NCBI RefSeq assembly: GCF_001735715.1
Contig: NZ_CP017259.1
Coordinates: forward strand, 1 to 64,000
DNA: 64,000 bases
Origin: Formosa sp. Hel3_A1_48
GTDB taxonomy: Bacteria > Bacteroidota > Bacteroidia > Flavobacteriales > Flavobacteriaceae
Direction: 5' to 3'
The first letter of the stretch is position 1. Every line of letters starts with the position of its first letter. Shown here in pieces: positions 47,660 to 56,122 of this stretch. The notes beneath the pieces were generated by a model. That model worked only from the letters and a program-made list of their open reading frames with translations. It was not told where the DNA came from and did no database searches. Position numbers and translations under genes: made by a program.

Positions 47660-47690
47660 AAAAAAGCTGCTTTTTTATAAGCAGCTTACA
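47660..47690 (-). terminator. Terminator of the M48 protease gene
   Basis: On the minus strand AAGCTGCTT and AAGCAGCTT pair around ATAAAA, followed by six T that run to the ATG of the MFS gene. Its position makes it a possible attenuator for that gene. Confidence 0.75.
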
Positions 47691-47715
47691 ATTTAGTTAA
47701 TTATTTTAATATAGT

Positions 47716-48534
47716 TCAATTTTGTCTAAATTGAGTAACCCCAAATTTTTCTGCTTCAGCTTTTGCTTTTGGAGCCAGTGCTGAAAGATTATCAATTCGT
47801 GAATCGTTTGACGGATGGGTACTTAAAAATTCTGGTGGTCCTTTTTTACCACTTTTACTGGCTTTCATACGCTCCCAAAGCTTAGAAGCTTCGTAAGGAT
47901 CGTACCCTGCTATAGCCATGATATAAACCCCAATTTTGTCGGCTTCAGATTCGTGTCCTCTGCTGAAGGGTAAAATACCTCCAACGGTTGTACCTACTCC
48001 ATAAGCCATATTAAAAATATCTCTTTGTTTATCATCCTTAAAAGCAAAATTCCCTGCTGCTGCACCCGCTTGCTGGAGCAATCCTGCACTCATACGTTGC
48101 TGACCATGGTTTGCTAAGGCATGAGCTACTTCGTGCCCCATAATGGCAGCTACACCTGTTTCGGAAGATGCAATTGGCATAATACCTGTGTAGAACACGA
48201 TTTTACCACCAGGCATACACCATGCATTCACCGTCTCGTCTTCAACCAAATTGTACTCCCATTTATAGTCTTTCAAATAACCAGGAAAATTATTTGCATC
48301 TAACCAACGTTTAGCAGCTATTGAAATACGTTGACCAACACGTTTTACCATGTCTGCTTCTGCAGTCCCAGTTACTACCTTGTTTTCAGAAAGAAATTGA
48401 TTGTACTGTTCAAAAGCCATGGGCAAAATTTGTGAGTTAGGCACTAATGCCATGGTTTTCTTCCCTGTGAAAGGATTTGTAGCACATGAGATCACTACAA
48501 AAATCATTAAAAAAAATAAAAAATAAGTTTTCAT
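47716..48534 (-). CDS. M48-family zinc metalloprotease, lipoprotein
   Basis: Envelope protease of 272 aa. The N-terminal signal ends in a lipobox (VVISC, Cys near residue 17), followed by ATNPFTGKKTMALVP. The zinc site is HEVAHALANHG near residue 129, with the third ligand Glu in SRGHESEADKIG near 195. Relatives such as LoiP and BepA act in outer-membrane protein quality control. It is divergent from the msrB pair, with a 16-bp palindrome between them. Confidence 0.9.
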   Translation of the reverse strand: MKTYFLFFLMIFVVISCATNPFTGKKTMALVPNSQILPMAFEQYNQFLSENKVVTGTAEADMVKRVGQRISIAAKRWLDANNFPGYLKDYKWEYNLVEDETVNAWCMPGGKIVFYTGIMPIASSETGVAAIMGHEVAHALANHGQQRMSAGLLQQAGAAAGNFAFKDDKQRDIFNMAYGVGTTVGGILPFSRGHESEADKIGVYIMAIAGYDPYEASKLWERMKASKSGKKGPPEFLSTHPSNDSRIDNLSALAPKAKAEAEKFGVTQFRQN

Positions 48535-48592
48535 ACATTAATATTAAGTATCAAGAAGTATTCCATTGTAAAACACGACAAACAGGTAATAG

Positions 48593-48608
48593 TCACAAAG
48601 TTTTGTGA
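48593..48608. promoter_or_regulatory. Perfect 7-2-7 palindrome between M48 protease and msrB genes
   Basis: TCACAAAGTTTTGTGA in the middle of a 127-bp divergent gap. It is a candidate operator for a dimeric regulator shared by the two envelope-repair genes. The bound protein cannot be named. Confidence 0.4.
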
Positions 48609-48661
48609 AAAAATATAATTTAATTCTAAAAATAGCTAATTTTAATAAATAAAACTTACCC

Positions 48662-49135
48662 ATGTATTATAAAAATTTAACCTTCATTCTCATCAGTGTT
48701 TTGTTAGTGTCCTGCAAGTCCGAAGCCCAAAAAAAGGAAGCCTTTAAGATACAAAAAACAGAGATTGAGTGGAAAAAACAGCTCACAGAAATGCAGTATT
48801 ATGTGTTGCGTCAAGAAGGTACTGAGCGAGCTTTTTCCAGCCCATTGGACAAAAATTACAGCCCAGGAGTCTATGCTTGTGCGGCTTGCGCTACCCCACT
48901 TTTCATAAGTGAACACAAATACAACTCGGGCTCGGGATGGCCAAGTTTTGACCGCGAAATAAAAGGAAATGTCGCTTTTTCTATTGATTACAACATAGGG
49001 GTTGCACGAACTGAAGAGCACTGTGCAACTTGTGGTGGACACTTAGGACATGTTTTTAACGACGGGCCAAGAGAAACCACTGGAAAACGTCATTGCATCA
49101 ACGGTGCAGCACTAAAATTTATAGCCAAAAAATGA
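48662..49135 (+). CDS. msrB: Methionine-R-sulfoxide reductase B, exported lipoprotein form
   Basis: Reduces the R-form of protein methionine sulfoxide. It is 157 aa; a signal with lipobox (LLVSC, Cys near 18) places it in the periplasm or outer membrane. The fold shows two zinc CxxC pairs (CAAC near 74 and CATC near 121), GSGWPSFDREIKG, GGHLGHVFNDGPRETTGKRHCIN with the catalytic Cys near 146. Its stop overlaps the start of a second msrB (ATGA), so both are made together, one outside and one inside the cytoplasm. Confidence 0.92.
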   Translation: MYYKNLTFILISVLLVSCKSEAQKKEAFKIQKTEIEWKKQLTEMQYYVLRQEGTERAFSSPLDKNYSPGVYACAACATPLFISEHKYNSGSGWPSFDREIKGNVAFSIDYNIGVARTEEHCATCGGHLGHVFNDGPRETTGKRHCINGAALKFIAKK

Positions 49136-49530
49136 ATCAAAACAAAACTTTAAAATCAGAAGAGGACTGGAAAAAAGAGCTCAATGAAGCTCAATATACC
49201 ATTCTTCGAAAAAAAGGGACCGAAAGACCTCATACAGGCCAATATAACATGCATTTCGAAAATGGAATTTACCATTGTGCAGGTTGCAAATCACCATTGT
49301 TTAAAAGCCAAACAAAATTTGACGCAGGCTGTGGATGGCCAAGTTTTGATGCTTCCATCAAAGGAAATATTAGCTATGTTCTAGATAAAAGTCATGGTAT
49401 GATGCGTACAGAAATCGTTTGTTCTTCTTGTGAGGGCCACTTAGGGCATGTGTTTAACGACGGGCCAACGGAAACTGGAACCCGCTACTGTGTGAATTCT
49501 TTGAGTTTGACTTTTAAAAATTCTCAATAG
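49132..49530 (+). CDS. msrB: Methionine-R-sulfoxide reductase B, cytosolic form
   Basis: Second MsrB of 132 aa without a signal peptide. I chose the ATG at 49132, which overlaps the stop of the first copy; a longer frame would run inside that gene. It has the same features: CAGC and CSSC zinc pairs, GCGWPSFDASIKG, and GHLGHVFNDGPTETGTRYCVNS with the catalytic Cys. The two copies are clearly homologous yet well diverged, so the duplication is old. The S-form enzyme msrA lies at 32 kb. Confidence 0.93.
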   Translation: MNQNKTLKSEEDWKKELNEAQYTILRKKGTERPHTGQYNMHFENGIYHCAGCKSPLFKSQTKFDAGCGWPSFDASIKGNISYVLDKSHGMMRTEIVCSSCEGHLGHVFNDGPTETGTRYCVNSLSLTFKNSQ

Positions 49531-49588
49531 GGCAAATATCTGTAGCTACTTTAGTTCATTTCTTTTTTATTTATAGATTTAGGTTTTG

Positions 49589-49596
49589 TAAATTTG
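49589..49596 (+). promoter_or_regulatory. TAnnTTTG promoter element for lpd
   Basis: TAAATTTG about 30 nt before the lpd ATG. The leader also contains AAAGGA at 49612-49617, eight bases before the ATG, a Shine-Dalgarno-like motif unusual in this window. Confidence 0.45.
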
Positions 49597-49625
49597 CAAC
49601 TTCTAACAACTAAAGGACTGTACCT

Positions 49626-51002
49626 ATGAGTAAATATGATGTGATTGTTTTGGGAAGTGGACCAGGCGGGTATGTAACTGCAATTCGCGCTTCTCAATTG
49701 GGGCTTAAAACTGCTGTTATTGAAAAAGAAAGTCTTGGAGGCGTATGTCTGAATTGGGGCTGTATCCCCACCAAAGCACTTTTAAAATCTGCACAAGTTT
49801 TCGAATACCTTAAGCATGCAGGAGATTATGGCCTGAAAGTAAGTGAATACGACAAAGATTTTGATGCTGTAGTCAACAGAAGTCGTAATGTGGCTGAAGG
49901 CATGAGCAAAGGCGTTCAATTTTTAATGAAAAAAAATAAAATTGACGTCATTTCTGGATACGGTAAACTAAAAGCTGGTAAAAAAGTTGATGTTGATGGT
50001 ACAGAGTACAGCGCAGATCATATCATTATAGCTACAGGAGCGCGCTCTCGTGAACTTCCAAGTTTAGCTCAAGATGGAGAGAAAGTGATTGGCTACCGAA
50101 AAGCAATGACGTTGGAAAAGCAACCAAAAAAACTTATCATTGTTGGTTCTGGAGCAATTGGAGTTGAATTTGCCTATTTCTACAATGCAATGGGTACTGA
50201 AGTAACTGTAGTTGAATACATGCCTCGAATTGTTCCCGTTGAGGATGAAGATGTCTCTAAGCAACTTGAACGTTCGTTTAAGAAAAGTGGAATTACAATT
50301 ATGACTTCTACTGAGGTCACTGCCGTTGATACATCTGGGAAAGGAGTAAAAGCAACTGTAAAAACCAAAAAAGGAGAAGAAACTCTTGAAGCAGACATCG
50401 TACTTTCTGCTGTTGGAATAAAAACTAATATTGAAAACATAGGCTTGGAGGATGTAGGTATAGTAACTGATCGCGATAAAATTCTAGTCAATGATTTTTA
50501 CCAAACCAATATACCAGGCTATTATGCCATTGGCGATGTTACGCCTGGACCAGCCCTAGCCCATGTCGCTTCTGCTGAAGGGATTTTATGCGTTGAGAAA
50601 ATCGCTGGACACCATATTGAGGCTTTAGATTACGGTAATATTCCGGGCTGTACCTATTGCAGCCCCGAAATAGCTAGTGTTGGATTGACTGAAGCACAAG
50701 CCAAAGAACAAGGAATTGACATAAAAGTAGGTAAATTTCCATTTTCAGCTTCTGGAAAAGCAAGTGCTGGTGGAAATACAGAAGGTTTTGTAAAAGTTAT
50801 TTTTGATGCCAAATATGGTGAATGGCTGGGCTGTCATATGGTTGGCGCAGGTGTAACTGATATGATTGCTGAAGCAGTATTGGGTCGAAAATTAGAAACT
50901 ACTGGCCACGAAGTTCTTAAAACGGTTCATCCTCATCCAACAATGAGTGAAGCAGTGATGGAAGCTGTTGCAGATGCTTATGATGAAGTCATACACATCT
51001 AA
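49626..51002 (+). CDS. lpd: Dihydrolipoyl dehydrogenase
   Basis: FAD enzyme (E3) of the pyruvate and 2-oxoglutarate dehydrogenase complexes and the glycine cleavage system. It is 458 aa. Motifs are VLGSGPGGYVTAIRA, the redox disulfide GGVCLNWGCIPTKAL near residue 41-46, NAD-binding IVGSGAIGVEFAYF near 177, YAIGDVTPG near 304 and the C-terminal catalytic HPHPTMSEAVMEA near 436. E1/E2 genes are absent here. It ends at a strong terminator. Confidence 0.96.
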   Translation: MSKYDVIVLGSGPGGYVTAIRASQLGLKTAVIEKESLGGVCLNWGCIPTKALLKSAQVFEYLKHAGDYGLKVSEYDKDFDAVVNRSRNVAEGMSKGVQFLMKKNKIDVISGYGKLKAGKKVDVDGTEYSADHIIIATGARSRELPSLAQDGEKVIGYRKAMTLEKQPKKLIIVGSGAIGVEFAYFYNAMGTEVTVVEYMPRIVPVEDEDVSKQLERSFKKSGITIMTSTEVTAVDTSGKGVKATVKTKKGEETLEADIVLSAVGIKTNIENIGLEDVGIVTDRDKILVNDFYQTNIPGYYAIGDVTPGPALAHVASAEGILCVEKIAGHHIEALDYGNIPGCTYCSPEIASVGLTEAQAKEQGIDIKVGKFPFSASGKASAGGNTEGFVKVIFDAKYGEWLGCHMVGAGVTDMIAEAVLGRKLETTGHEVLKTVHPHPTMSEAVMEAVADAYDEVIHI

Positions 51003-51024
51003 TTAAAACCTGAACAAATAACAA

Positions 51025-51050
51025 AGGCGGTCTTTTGACCGTCTTTTTTT
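51025..51050 (+). terminator. Terminator of lpd
   Basis: GGCGGTC and GACCGTC pair over 7 bp (one G-U) around a T4 loop, followed by seven T. It overlaps the last codon of the convergent aroQ. Confidence 0.85.
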
Positions 51051-51465
51051 ATGTAAAACTTTGAAGCGCCAAAGAATAACTTCCAAGACCAAATCCTAAG
51101 ATAACTCCTTTAGCGTTGGGTGAAATAAAAGAATGGTGACGAAATTCTTCTCTATTGTATGTATTTGAGATATGAACTTCTATAACAGGAGAAGAAATTC
51201 CTTTAACAGCATCACCAATACCGACAGAAGTATGCGTGTAGGCAGCAGCATTAAGAATAATGCCGTCATATGAAAAGCCAACTTCATGTAACTTATCAAT
51301 CAACTCCCCTTCAATATTGGACTGAAAATATTCAATTTTAAACTGAGGGTATTGAGATTTTAATGTTTCAAAAAAATCTTCAAACGTTTCGGAACCGTAA
51401 ATTTCTGGCTCGCGCTTACCTAACAAGTTGAGATTAGGACCATTGATAATGATAATTTTTTTCAT
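51049..51465 (-). CDS. aroQ: 3-dehydroquinate dehydratase, type II
   Basis: Third step of the shikimate pathway, the dodecameric type II enzyme. I start it at the internal ATG (138 aa, MKKIIIINGPNLNLLGKRE), which matches the family N-terminus; an upstream frame adds five residues. The catalytic Tyr is in EPEIYGSETFED near residue 22, AAAYTHTSVGIGDAV near 78, and the His in EVHISN near 98. It is convergent with lpd and downstream of the porin terminator. Confidence 0.95.
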   Translation of the reverse strand: MKKIIIINGPNLNLLGKREPEIYGSETFEDFFETLKSQYPQFKIEYFQSNIEGELIDKLHEVGFSYDGIILNAAAYTHTSVGIGDAVKGISSPVIEVHISNTYNREEFRHHSFISPNAKGVILGFGLGSYSLALQSFT

Positions 51466-51491
51466 GTGGTAAAAATACAAAAGTTATGGCA

Positions 51492-51522
51492 TAAAAAAAG
51501 CGATGCCGAAGCACCGCTTTTA
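51492..51522 (-). terminator. Terminator of the porin gene
   Basis: On the minus strand AAGCGGTGC and GCATCGCTT pair over 9 bp (one G-U) around a stable TTCG tetraloop, then a run of T. A strong terminator, as expected after a highly expressed gene. Confidence 0.88.
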
Positions 51523-51542
51523 AATTTATTGTTAAGCAAGTT

Positions 51543-52523
51543 TTAGAAACTGTAAACAGCAGCTAACATAAATGCTGTTTTACCACCAACAGCATCATTA
51601 TCGTTATCTGTGAAAATATCCTCACTAGCAGAATCTAATCTTAACTCTGGGATGATTGTAAGATCTCCAACTGAGTAGTTAGCAGTCAATGTTGGTGTAA
51701 ATACATTTAAGTCATCACCAACAATTGAATCTTTAATCATCATATACTCTAAACGAAGACCCCAAGACAAGTTATCTGACGACTTAATTTGAGGGTAAGC
51801 AGATATAGATGTGAATGATTCACCCAAAGCAAAACCTTCGTCACCGAAATCAGCATTATGCACGTTTAACTTTACATTGATGTTTCCAAGATTAACTGCA
51901 GTTTTGAAATCGATGTAGGTTCTTTCTTGGCTACTAGCAAAAGAAATACCTGTATCACCTTTAGAAATACCAGCAGCGATAGAATAATCACCAGTAGTAT
52001 TACCAGTTACTACATCTGTTGGATTCATAACAGCAACACCAAAATTGAAATCGTTGCCAAGGTCAAACTGACCTACTAAACCATTCCAGTTACGAGCAGA
52101 ATACGTAAACATGTGCGACATACTGTAGTGGAAATTGTTAGCAGCAGAGATTCTTTCATAACCCATCCAAGAGTTGAAACGACCCATCATTAAACTAACT
52201 TTTTCGTTAACATTCCAGTAAACATATGCTTCGTTTACTACGCCACCGTTCCACTCATCCGCTCTAGGTCCGTAAGCCATATCGGCTACAAAACCAACTT
52301 TTTCTCCTTCATAAGAAAGAGTTACATTGGCCATACCTAATGAGAATCCAGAATCATTAGCGAAAGCACTGTAATCTCCAGTACCATCTTCATCATTAGC
52401 TGATGTTAAATTTGCTCTGTAATAAGCATCTACTGAACCAGATACATTGAACTTTGGTTCTTCCTCTTGACCGAATGTTAAACCAACAACGGCTAGAGAC
52501 ATTAAAGTAATTAATTTTTTCAT
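51543..52523 (-). CDS. Outer-membrane beta-barrel porin-like protein
   Basis: Protein of 326 aa with a signal peptide (about 1-18, ending LTFGQ) and a body of alternating beta strands (NVSGSVDAYYRANL, VTLSYEGEKVGFVADMAYGPRADEW, VSLMMGRFNSWMGYE) ending in a C-terminal aromatic residue (AVYSF), the usual outer-membrane assembly signal. It resembles the BBP2 group of porin-like proteins in Bacteroidota. Substrate unknown. An A-rich leader, a TAnnTTTG element and a strong terminator suggest high expression. Confidence 0.85.
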   Translation of the reverse strand: MKKLITLMSLAVVGLTFGQEEEPKFNVSGSVDAYYRANLTSANDEDGTGDYSAFANDSGFSLGMANVTLSYEGEKVGFVADMAYGPRADEWNGGVVNEAYVYWNVNEKVSLMMGRFNSWMGYERISAANNFHYSMSHMFTYSARNWNGLVGQFDLGNDFNFGVAVMNPTDVVTGNTTGDYSIAAGISKGDTGISFASSQERTYIDFKTAVNLGNINVKLNVHNADFGDEGFALGESFTSISAYPQIKSSDNLSWGLRLEYMMIKDSIVGDDLNVFTPTLTANYSVGDLTIIPELRLDSASEDIFTDNDNDAVGGKTAFMLAAVYSF

Positions 52524-52555
52524 AATTAATTTTTTTTTGTTTATGATTAATGGTA

Positions 52556-52563
52556 CAAAGCTA
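52556..52563 (-). promoter_or_regulatory. TAnnTTTG promoter element for the porin gene
   Basis: TAGCTTTG on the minus strand about 33 bases before the porin ATG; the leader has a run of nine A and is otherwise AT-rich, as in well-translated Bacteroidota genes. The other 190 bp of this divergent gap shows no gene. Confidence 0.5.
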
Positions 52564-52761
52564 TATAAAATAATTAACGGATTGGCATAAAATCCAATTT
52601 TTTTTTTATTTCAACGGTAAAATCGTGCACTTTATGGATTTTTTAAGAAGGAATAGAGGAAAGCGGGTGTTGTAATTATTTTAACTAAATTTTAGCAAAT
52701 ATTGGCTTAAATATCCGAAATTTGCAGCTGTTTAACAGCATACATAAAAAAATAATTTACC

Positions 52762-54276
52762 ATGAAAAACAAACTAACCCTTCATTTTTTATTGCTTTTT
52801 GCAATAGTTTTTGCGCAAAACCCCACATCCTACTCTAACAATATAGATGCAAACGGATTAAAAGACAAACTATACACCTACGCCTCTGACAAGTTTAAAG
52901 GCAGAGAAGCTGGAACAGAAGGTGAACTTATTGCTGTAGAATACCTCAAAAATAAATACCAAGCCTTGGGAATAAGCCCAGCACAAGCCAATGGAGATTA
53001 TTTTCAAAATGTACCCTTAAAAGTAATAAAGACACCCAAAGTAAACATCTCAATCGATGGAGCTAATTACATATATTACGATGATTTTATAGCGGTTTCT
53101 TCAGGAGAAACAACCACTATTGAAGTTGATGAGTTTACTTTTGCCGGATACGGTATAAAAAGCACACTATATAATGACTACGAAAATTTGGATGTTAGCG
53201 GGAAGCTTGTTGTCGCTATTAAAGGAGAGCCAAAAGACGAAGATGGAAAATATCTAGTGACTAGATCTAAAGACAGATCCAAATGGTCTAATGGCCGACA
53301 ATCATTAAGTTCTAAAAGAAATATTGCTAAAGAATTGGGTGCTAAAGCATTTATATTGATCGACCAAGCCATGTTCAAGCGTTATTCGTCTTATTATAAA
53401 GCCGTTGAAGAACGCGGTGGGGAAAGTACTTTAGCGTTAGATGTAGACTCAAAATCCTATTACGGCTTTTTGGGTGGTAAAAAACTGGGAGATCAACTGA
53501 TTCAAAGTTCTAATGGAACTTTCAAAAAGGATATTAAAATTACATTCAATAATAGTTCAGAACCCATAACATCAAAAAATGTAGTTGCAATACTCCCCGG
53601 AACAGAGAAGCCTGATGAATACATAATTTTATCCGCCCATTTAGACCACATTGGAATGCACGATGGTGAAGTTTTTAATGGTGCAGATGATGATGGGTCT
53701 GGCACCGTAGCGATTCTTGAAATAGCAGAGGCATTTAAAGCAGCGGCAGAAAATGGTGAAGGCCCAAAGCGCTCTATTGTTTTTTTACACGTTACAGCTG
53801 AAGAGAAAGGATTGTTGGGCTCTCAGTACTACACAGACTATAACCCAGTCGTATCTCTAGAAAACACAGTAGCTAATCTCAATATAGATATGATTGGAAG
53901 AATTGATCCAAAAAGGAAGAATGGAAAACGGAATTATATTTACCTTATTGGAAGTGACAAATTAAGCACGGATTTGCATAACATCTCTGAGGAAGTCAAT
54001 AAAAAGTACAGTAACATTGAATTAGATTATACTTATAATGATGAAAATGACCCCAATCGTTTTTACTACCGATCTGATCACTACAATTTTGCCAAAAACA
54101 ATATTCCTATTATATTTTATTTCAACGGAACGCATGCCGATTACCATAGAGCTACGGACACGCCAGATAAAATTCAATATGATTTACTAGAAAACAGAAC
54201 ACGTCTTGTTTTTTATACCGCTTGGGAACTGGCCAATAGAGCTGACCGCATTGTCGTCGATAAGGCTTCAAAATAA
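52762..54276 (+). CDS. Exported M28-family metallopeptidase
   Basis: Predicted aminopeptidase-like enzyme of 504 aa with a signal peptide (about 1-19, FAIVFAQ). A PA-type insert occupies about 85-255. The zinc site is complete: His in LSAHLDHIG near 294, bridging Asp in NGADDDGSGT near 306, Glu pair in TAEEKGLLG near 344, Asp in NIDMIGR near 375 and His in YHRATDTPDKI near 465. It is periplasmic or secreted, with no type IX C-terminal domain. It ends at a bidirectional terminator next to the mobile element. Confidence 0.9.
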   Translation: MKNKLTLHFLLLFAIVFAQNPTSYSNNIDANGLKDKLYTYASDKFKGREAGTEGELIAVEYLKNKYQALGISPAQANGDYFQNVPLKVIKTPKVNISIDGANYIYYDDFIAVSSGETTTIEVDEFTFAGYGIKSTLYNDYENLDVSGKLVVAIKGEPKDEDGKYLVTRSKDRSKWSNGRQSLSSKRNIAKELGAKAFILIDQAMFKRYSSYYKAVEERGGESTLALDVDSKSYYGFLGGKKLGDQLIQSSNGTFKKDIKITFNNSSEPITSKNVVAILPGTEKPDEYIILSAHLDHIGMHDGEVFNGADDDGSGTVAILEIAEAFKAAAENGEGPKRSIVFLHVTAEEKGLLGSQYYTDYNPVVSLENTVANLNIDMIGRIDPKRKNGKRNYIYLIGSDKLSTDLHNISEEVNKKYSNIELDYTYNDENDPNRFYYRSDHYNFAKNNIPIIFYFNGTHADYHRATDTPDKIQYDLLENRTRLVFYTAWELANRADRIVVDKASK

Positions 54277-54301
54277 TTGGTTTCTAATTAATAAACCAAA
54301 A

Positions 54302-54334
54302 AAGCTTCTCCAAATGGAGAAGCTTTTTATTTTG
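54302..54334. terminator. Bidirectional terminator beside the tRNA fragment
   Basis: Perfect 11-bp stem, AAGCTTCTCCA with TGGAGAAGCTT, flanked by A-rich and T-rich tracts on both sides. It ends the M28 gene and was probably the original terminator of tRNA-His before the element entered. Confidence 0.85.
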
Positions 54335-54393
54335 GGGTGGAAGATCGGTCTCGAACCGACGACCTCCTGAACCACAATCAGGCGCTCTAACCA
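54335..54393 (-). repeat. Left attachment repeat: displaced 3' part of tRNA-His
   Basis: Identical over 59 bp to 59520-59578, which is the 3' part of the intact tRNA-His (from the D stem through anticodon GTG to the acceptor). After this point the sequence leaves the tRNA, so there is no 5' part here. The tail reads CTTCCACCCCA, so the original gene encoded CCA. This is the chromosomal-side relic of integration (att site). Confidence 0.92.
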
Positions 54394-54437
54394 CATAATC
54401 ACTTGATTTTAAAACACTTAAAGATGCATAAACTAAA

Positions 54438-54460
54438 TGTCTGTCAAAAGTGTGTCAAAA
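54438..54460. repeat. Left paired repeats, candidate integrase arm sites
   Basis: TGTCTGTCAAAA followed by GTGTGTCAAAA: two TGTCAAAA direct repeats with an 11-bp period, directly before the integrase ATG at 54461. A matching pair with the same period lies at 59378-59398 near the other end. One helical turn between copies suits a protein binding one face of DNA. Confidence 0.55.
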
Positions 54461-55510
54461 ATGAGTGTTAAATACCCTAAAATTAAGTCTGATAACAAGC
54501 AACGTTTCTATGTAGTGTTTTATAATAATGGTAAGCGCTATAGGTTGTTTAATGGTTCAAAAATTAATTCTAATCTCTATCCTAATTCGTACCCTGTAGC
54601 TAAACGCTATGAGATAGCACAACTATTAGCCGCAGAGGTGTTTAAGTTTATTTCAAGTGGTTTATGTATTCAAGACCCTATAAGAGTTATATGTAAGTCT
54701 GATAAGCAGTATTTAAAGTTAGCATTAGACAACAAAATAAAAGGGGAATATTCAGACAAATACAAGTCTATGTTGAGGTTTGCTTATGATGGATTAGTGT
54801 CTTACTTAATAGATGAAAATATCACTTCTAACAACGTTAAATCCTATCTTAATCAATATGCTTTAGGCGTGTCGTATAACACCATTAAACGCCACTTAAA
54901 TGTGCTTATAAATGAAGCAAGGAACATAGGTATGAATAGCAATCCTATGGAAAGCATAAAAGCCAAGAAAACAAAGGCTAAACTGCACAAACCTTACAAG
55001 GATATAAACCTCATCCTTAATGAGATTAAGTTGTTTAGTGATAACTTGTATTTGTGTTGTTTAATGACCTATGGATGTTTGTTAAGACCACATAGAGAAA
55101 TAAGGGAATTAAAGTGGTCTGACTTTAGTGATGATTTAGGTTATATTCATTTATCGGGTCATAGAAACAAATCGGGTAAAAACAGAATAGTTCCTGTGCC
55201 TATTTACATAAGAGAATTGCTTGTTAAAGGACAACCTCAACACAATATATTTACAGATACTATAAGACCTTTAAATGAAGACTATTTTAAGACACTTTGG
55301 GGGCGTTTTAAGAGGGTTTCTAAACTGCTTGAGCAAGACCAAACACTCTACTCTTTTAGACACACAGGGGCTATAGAAATATTCAAGCGTACAGGTTCAA
55401 TAACCAAGCTACAGAAAGCTATGGGTCATTCGTCAATAAATGTGTCTTTGACTTACTTAAGAGGTTTAGAAATAGCAGAATTGAAAGAGGAAGATATGCC
55501 TATGATTTAG
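54461..55510 (+). CDS. Tyrosine integrase of the tRNA-His element
   Basis: Site-specific recombinase of 349 aa from the ATG at 54461; an upstream in-frame ATG at 54437 would translate through the arm-type repeats, which also occur non-coding at the other end, so I prefer the later start. The N-terminal part has an arm-type domain (YVVFYNNGKRYRLFNG) and a core-binding domain (about 90-165). Catalytic residues are the Arg in CLLRPHREIRELKW near 210, His-x-x-Arg-like SFRHTGA near 300, His in MGHSSINVS and Tyr in LTYLRGLE near 332. The tail EIAELKEEDMPMI occurs twice more downstream without the rest of the gene. Its stop interlocks with the next, convergent gene. Confidence 0.9.
   Translation: MSVKYPKIKSDNKQRFYVVFYNNGKRYRLFNGSKINSNLYPNSYPVAKRYEIAQLLAAEVFKFISSGLCIQDPIRVICKSDKQYLKLALDNKIKGEYSDKYKSMLRFAYDGLVSYLIDENITSNNVKSYLNQYALGVSYNTIKRHLNVLINEARNIGMNSNPMESIKAKKTKAKLHKPYKDINLILNEIKLFSDNLYLCCLMTYGCLLRPHREIRELKWSDFSDDLGYIHLSGHRNKSGKNRIVPVPIYIRELLVKGQPQHNIFTDTIRPLNEDYFKTLWGRFKRVSKLLEQDQTLYSFRHTGAIEIFKRTGSITKLQKAMGHSSINVSLTYLRGLEIAELKEEDMPMI
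55439..55510 (+). repeat. Integrase tail copy 1 (the real 3' end)
   Basis: Last 24 codons of the integrase, from Asn-Val-Ser-Leu-Thr-Tyr through LRGLEIAELKEEDMPMI and stop. Reference copy for the two detached repeats at 56051-56122 and 56861-56935. Confidence 0.9.
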
Positions 55511-56019
55511 ATTTTGATTTTAGTGGAATTAATTTTAAGCAATGTGTTTCCGTCTTTGTCTTTCATAATAATTTCTGAATTAATAACTTCTTCTGATGCA
55601 ATACTTTCAATAATTTGACCAACGATTCCATTTCCCGAAAAATCTATAAAATCCCAAGTCATAGTTTTGTCTTTCTTATTCCATTCTCCAATCCAAAAAG
55701 TATTAGCACCATCATTTTTAAATTCCCATCTATTGAATTTTTTTGAGTTTTGGTCGTAACAAATAATATGTTTTGATGTGTTATCTCCATTATTAATGTT
55801 TATCTCAAGGTAATTGTTGGAAAGTATTAAACTTGAGCTTGTTCTCCCACGAGTTTTAACGCTTTCTCGTATCCATACAGATTCTTCAAAAACTGCACTG
55901 TTTTTCCATTGCCCTTCCCATTTTGTCAAAACATCGAATACTTCATTAACAGATAATGACTGGGCATTGGAGTAAGTAATGCCTAAAACAATTAAAGCTA
56001 ACAACAAAAATTTCTTCAT
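55507..56019 (-). CDS. Cargo module 1: exported protein, possibly DUF1579-like
   Basis: Protein of 170 aa with a clear signal peptide (about 1-19, ITYSNAQS). The mature part has KWEGQWKNSAVFEESVWIRESVKTRG, KKFNRWEFKNDGANTFWIGEWNKKDKTMTWDF and a beta-rich pattern, reminiscent of DUF1579 proteins; this is a weak call. It is read toward the integrase, and the two stop codons share 4 nt. The detached tail copy 2 lies about 30 bp upstream of its ATG, so the gene is enclosed between two integrase tails. Function unknown. Confidence 0.75.
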   Translation of the reverse strand: MKKFLLLALIVLGITYSNAQSLSVNEVFDVLTKWEGQWKNSAVFEESVWIRESVKTRGRTSSSLILSNNYLEININNGDNTSKHIICYDQNSKKFNRWEFKNDGANTFWIGEWNKKDKTMTWDFIDFSGNGIVGQIIESIASEEVINSEIIMKDKDGNTLLKINSTKIKI

Positions 56020-56050
56020 AATTAAAATGTTTATATTCTCAAATGTAAGA

Positions 56051-56122
56051 AATATAAGTCTAATCTACTTAAGAGGTTTAGAAATAGCAGAACTGAAAGA
56101 GGAAGATATGCCTATGGTTTAG
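56051..56122 (+). repeat. Detached integrase tail copy 2
   Basis: Encodes ISLIYLRGLEIAELKEEDMPMV and a stop in one frame, without the preceding integrase gene. Over the last 19 codons it differs from copy 1 at only two bases, one synonymous (TTG/CTG Leu) and one Ile/Val. The stop codon of the next cargo gene (56112) lies inside it on the other strand. Confidence 0.9.

Noticed and set aside
54335-54420. A second tRNA-His gene
   Set aside because: Only the 3' part is present; after 59 bp the D-arm and acceptor 5' side are missing. It is an att relic, not a tRNA.
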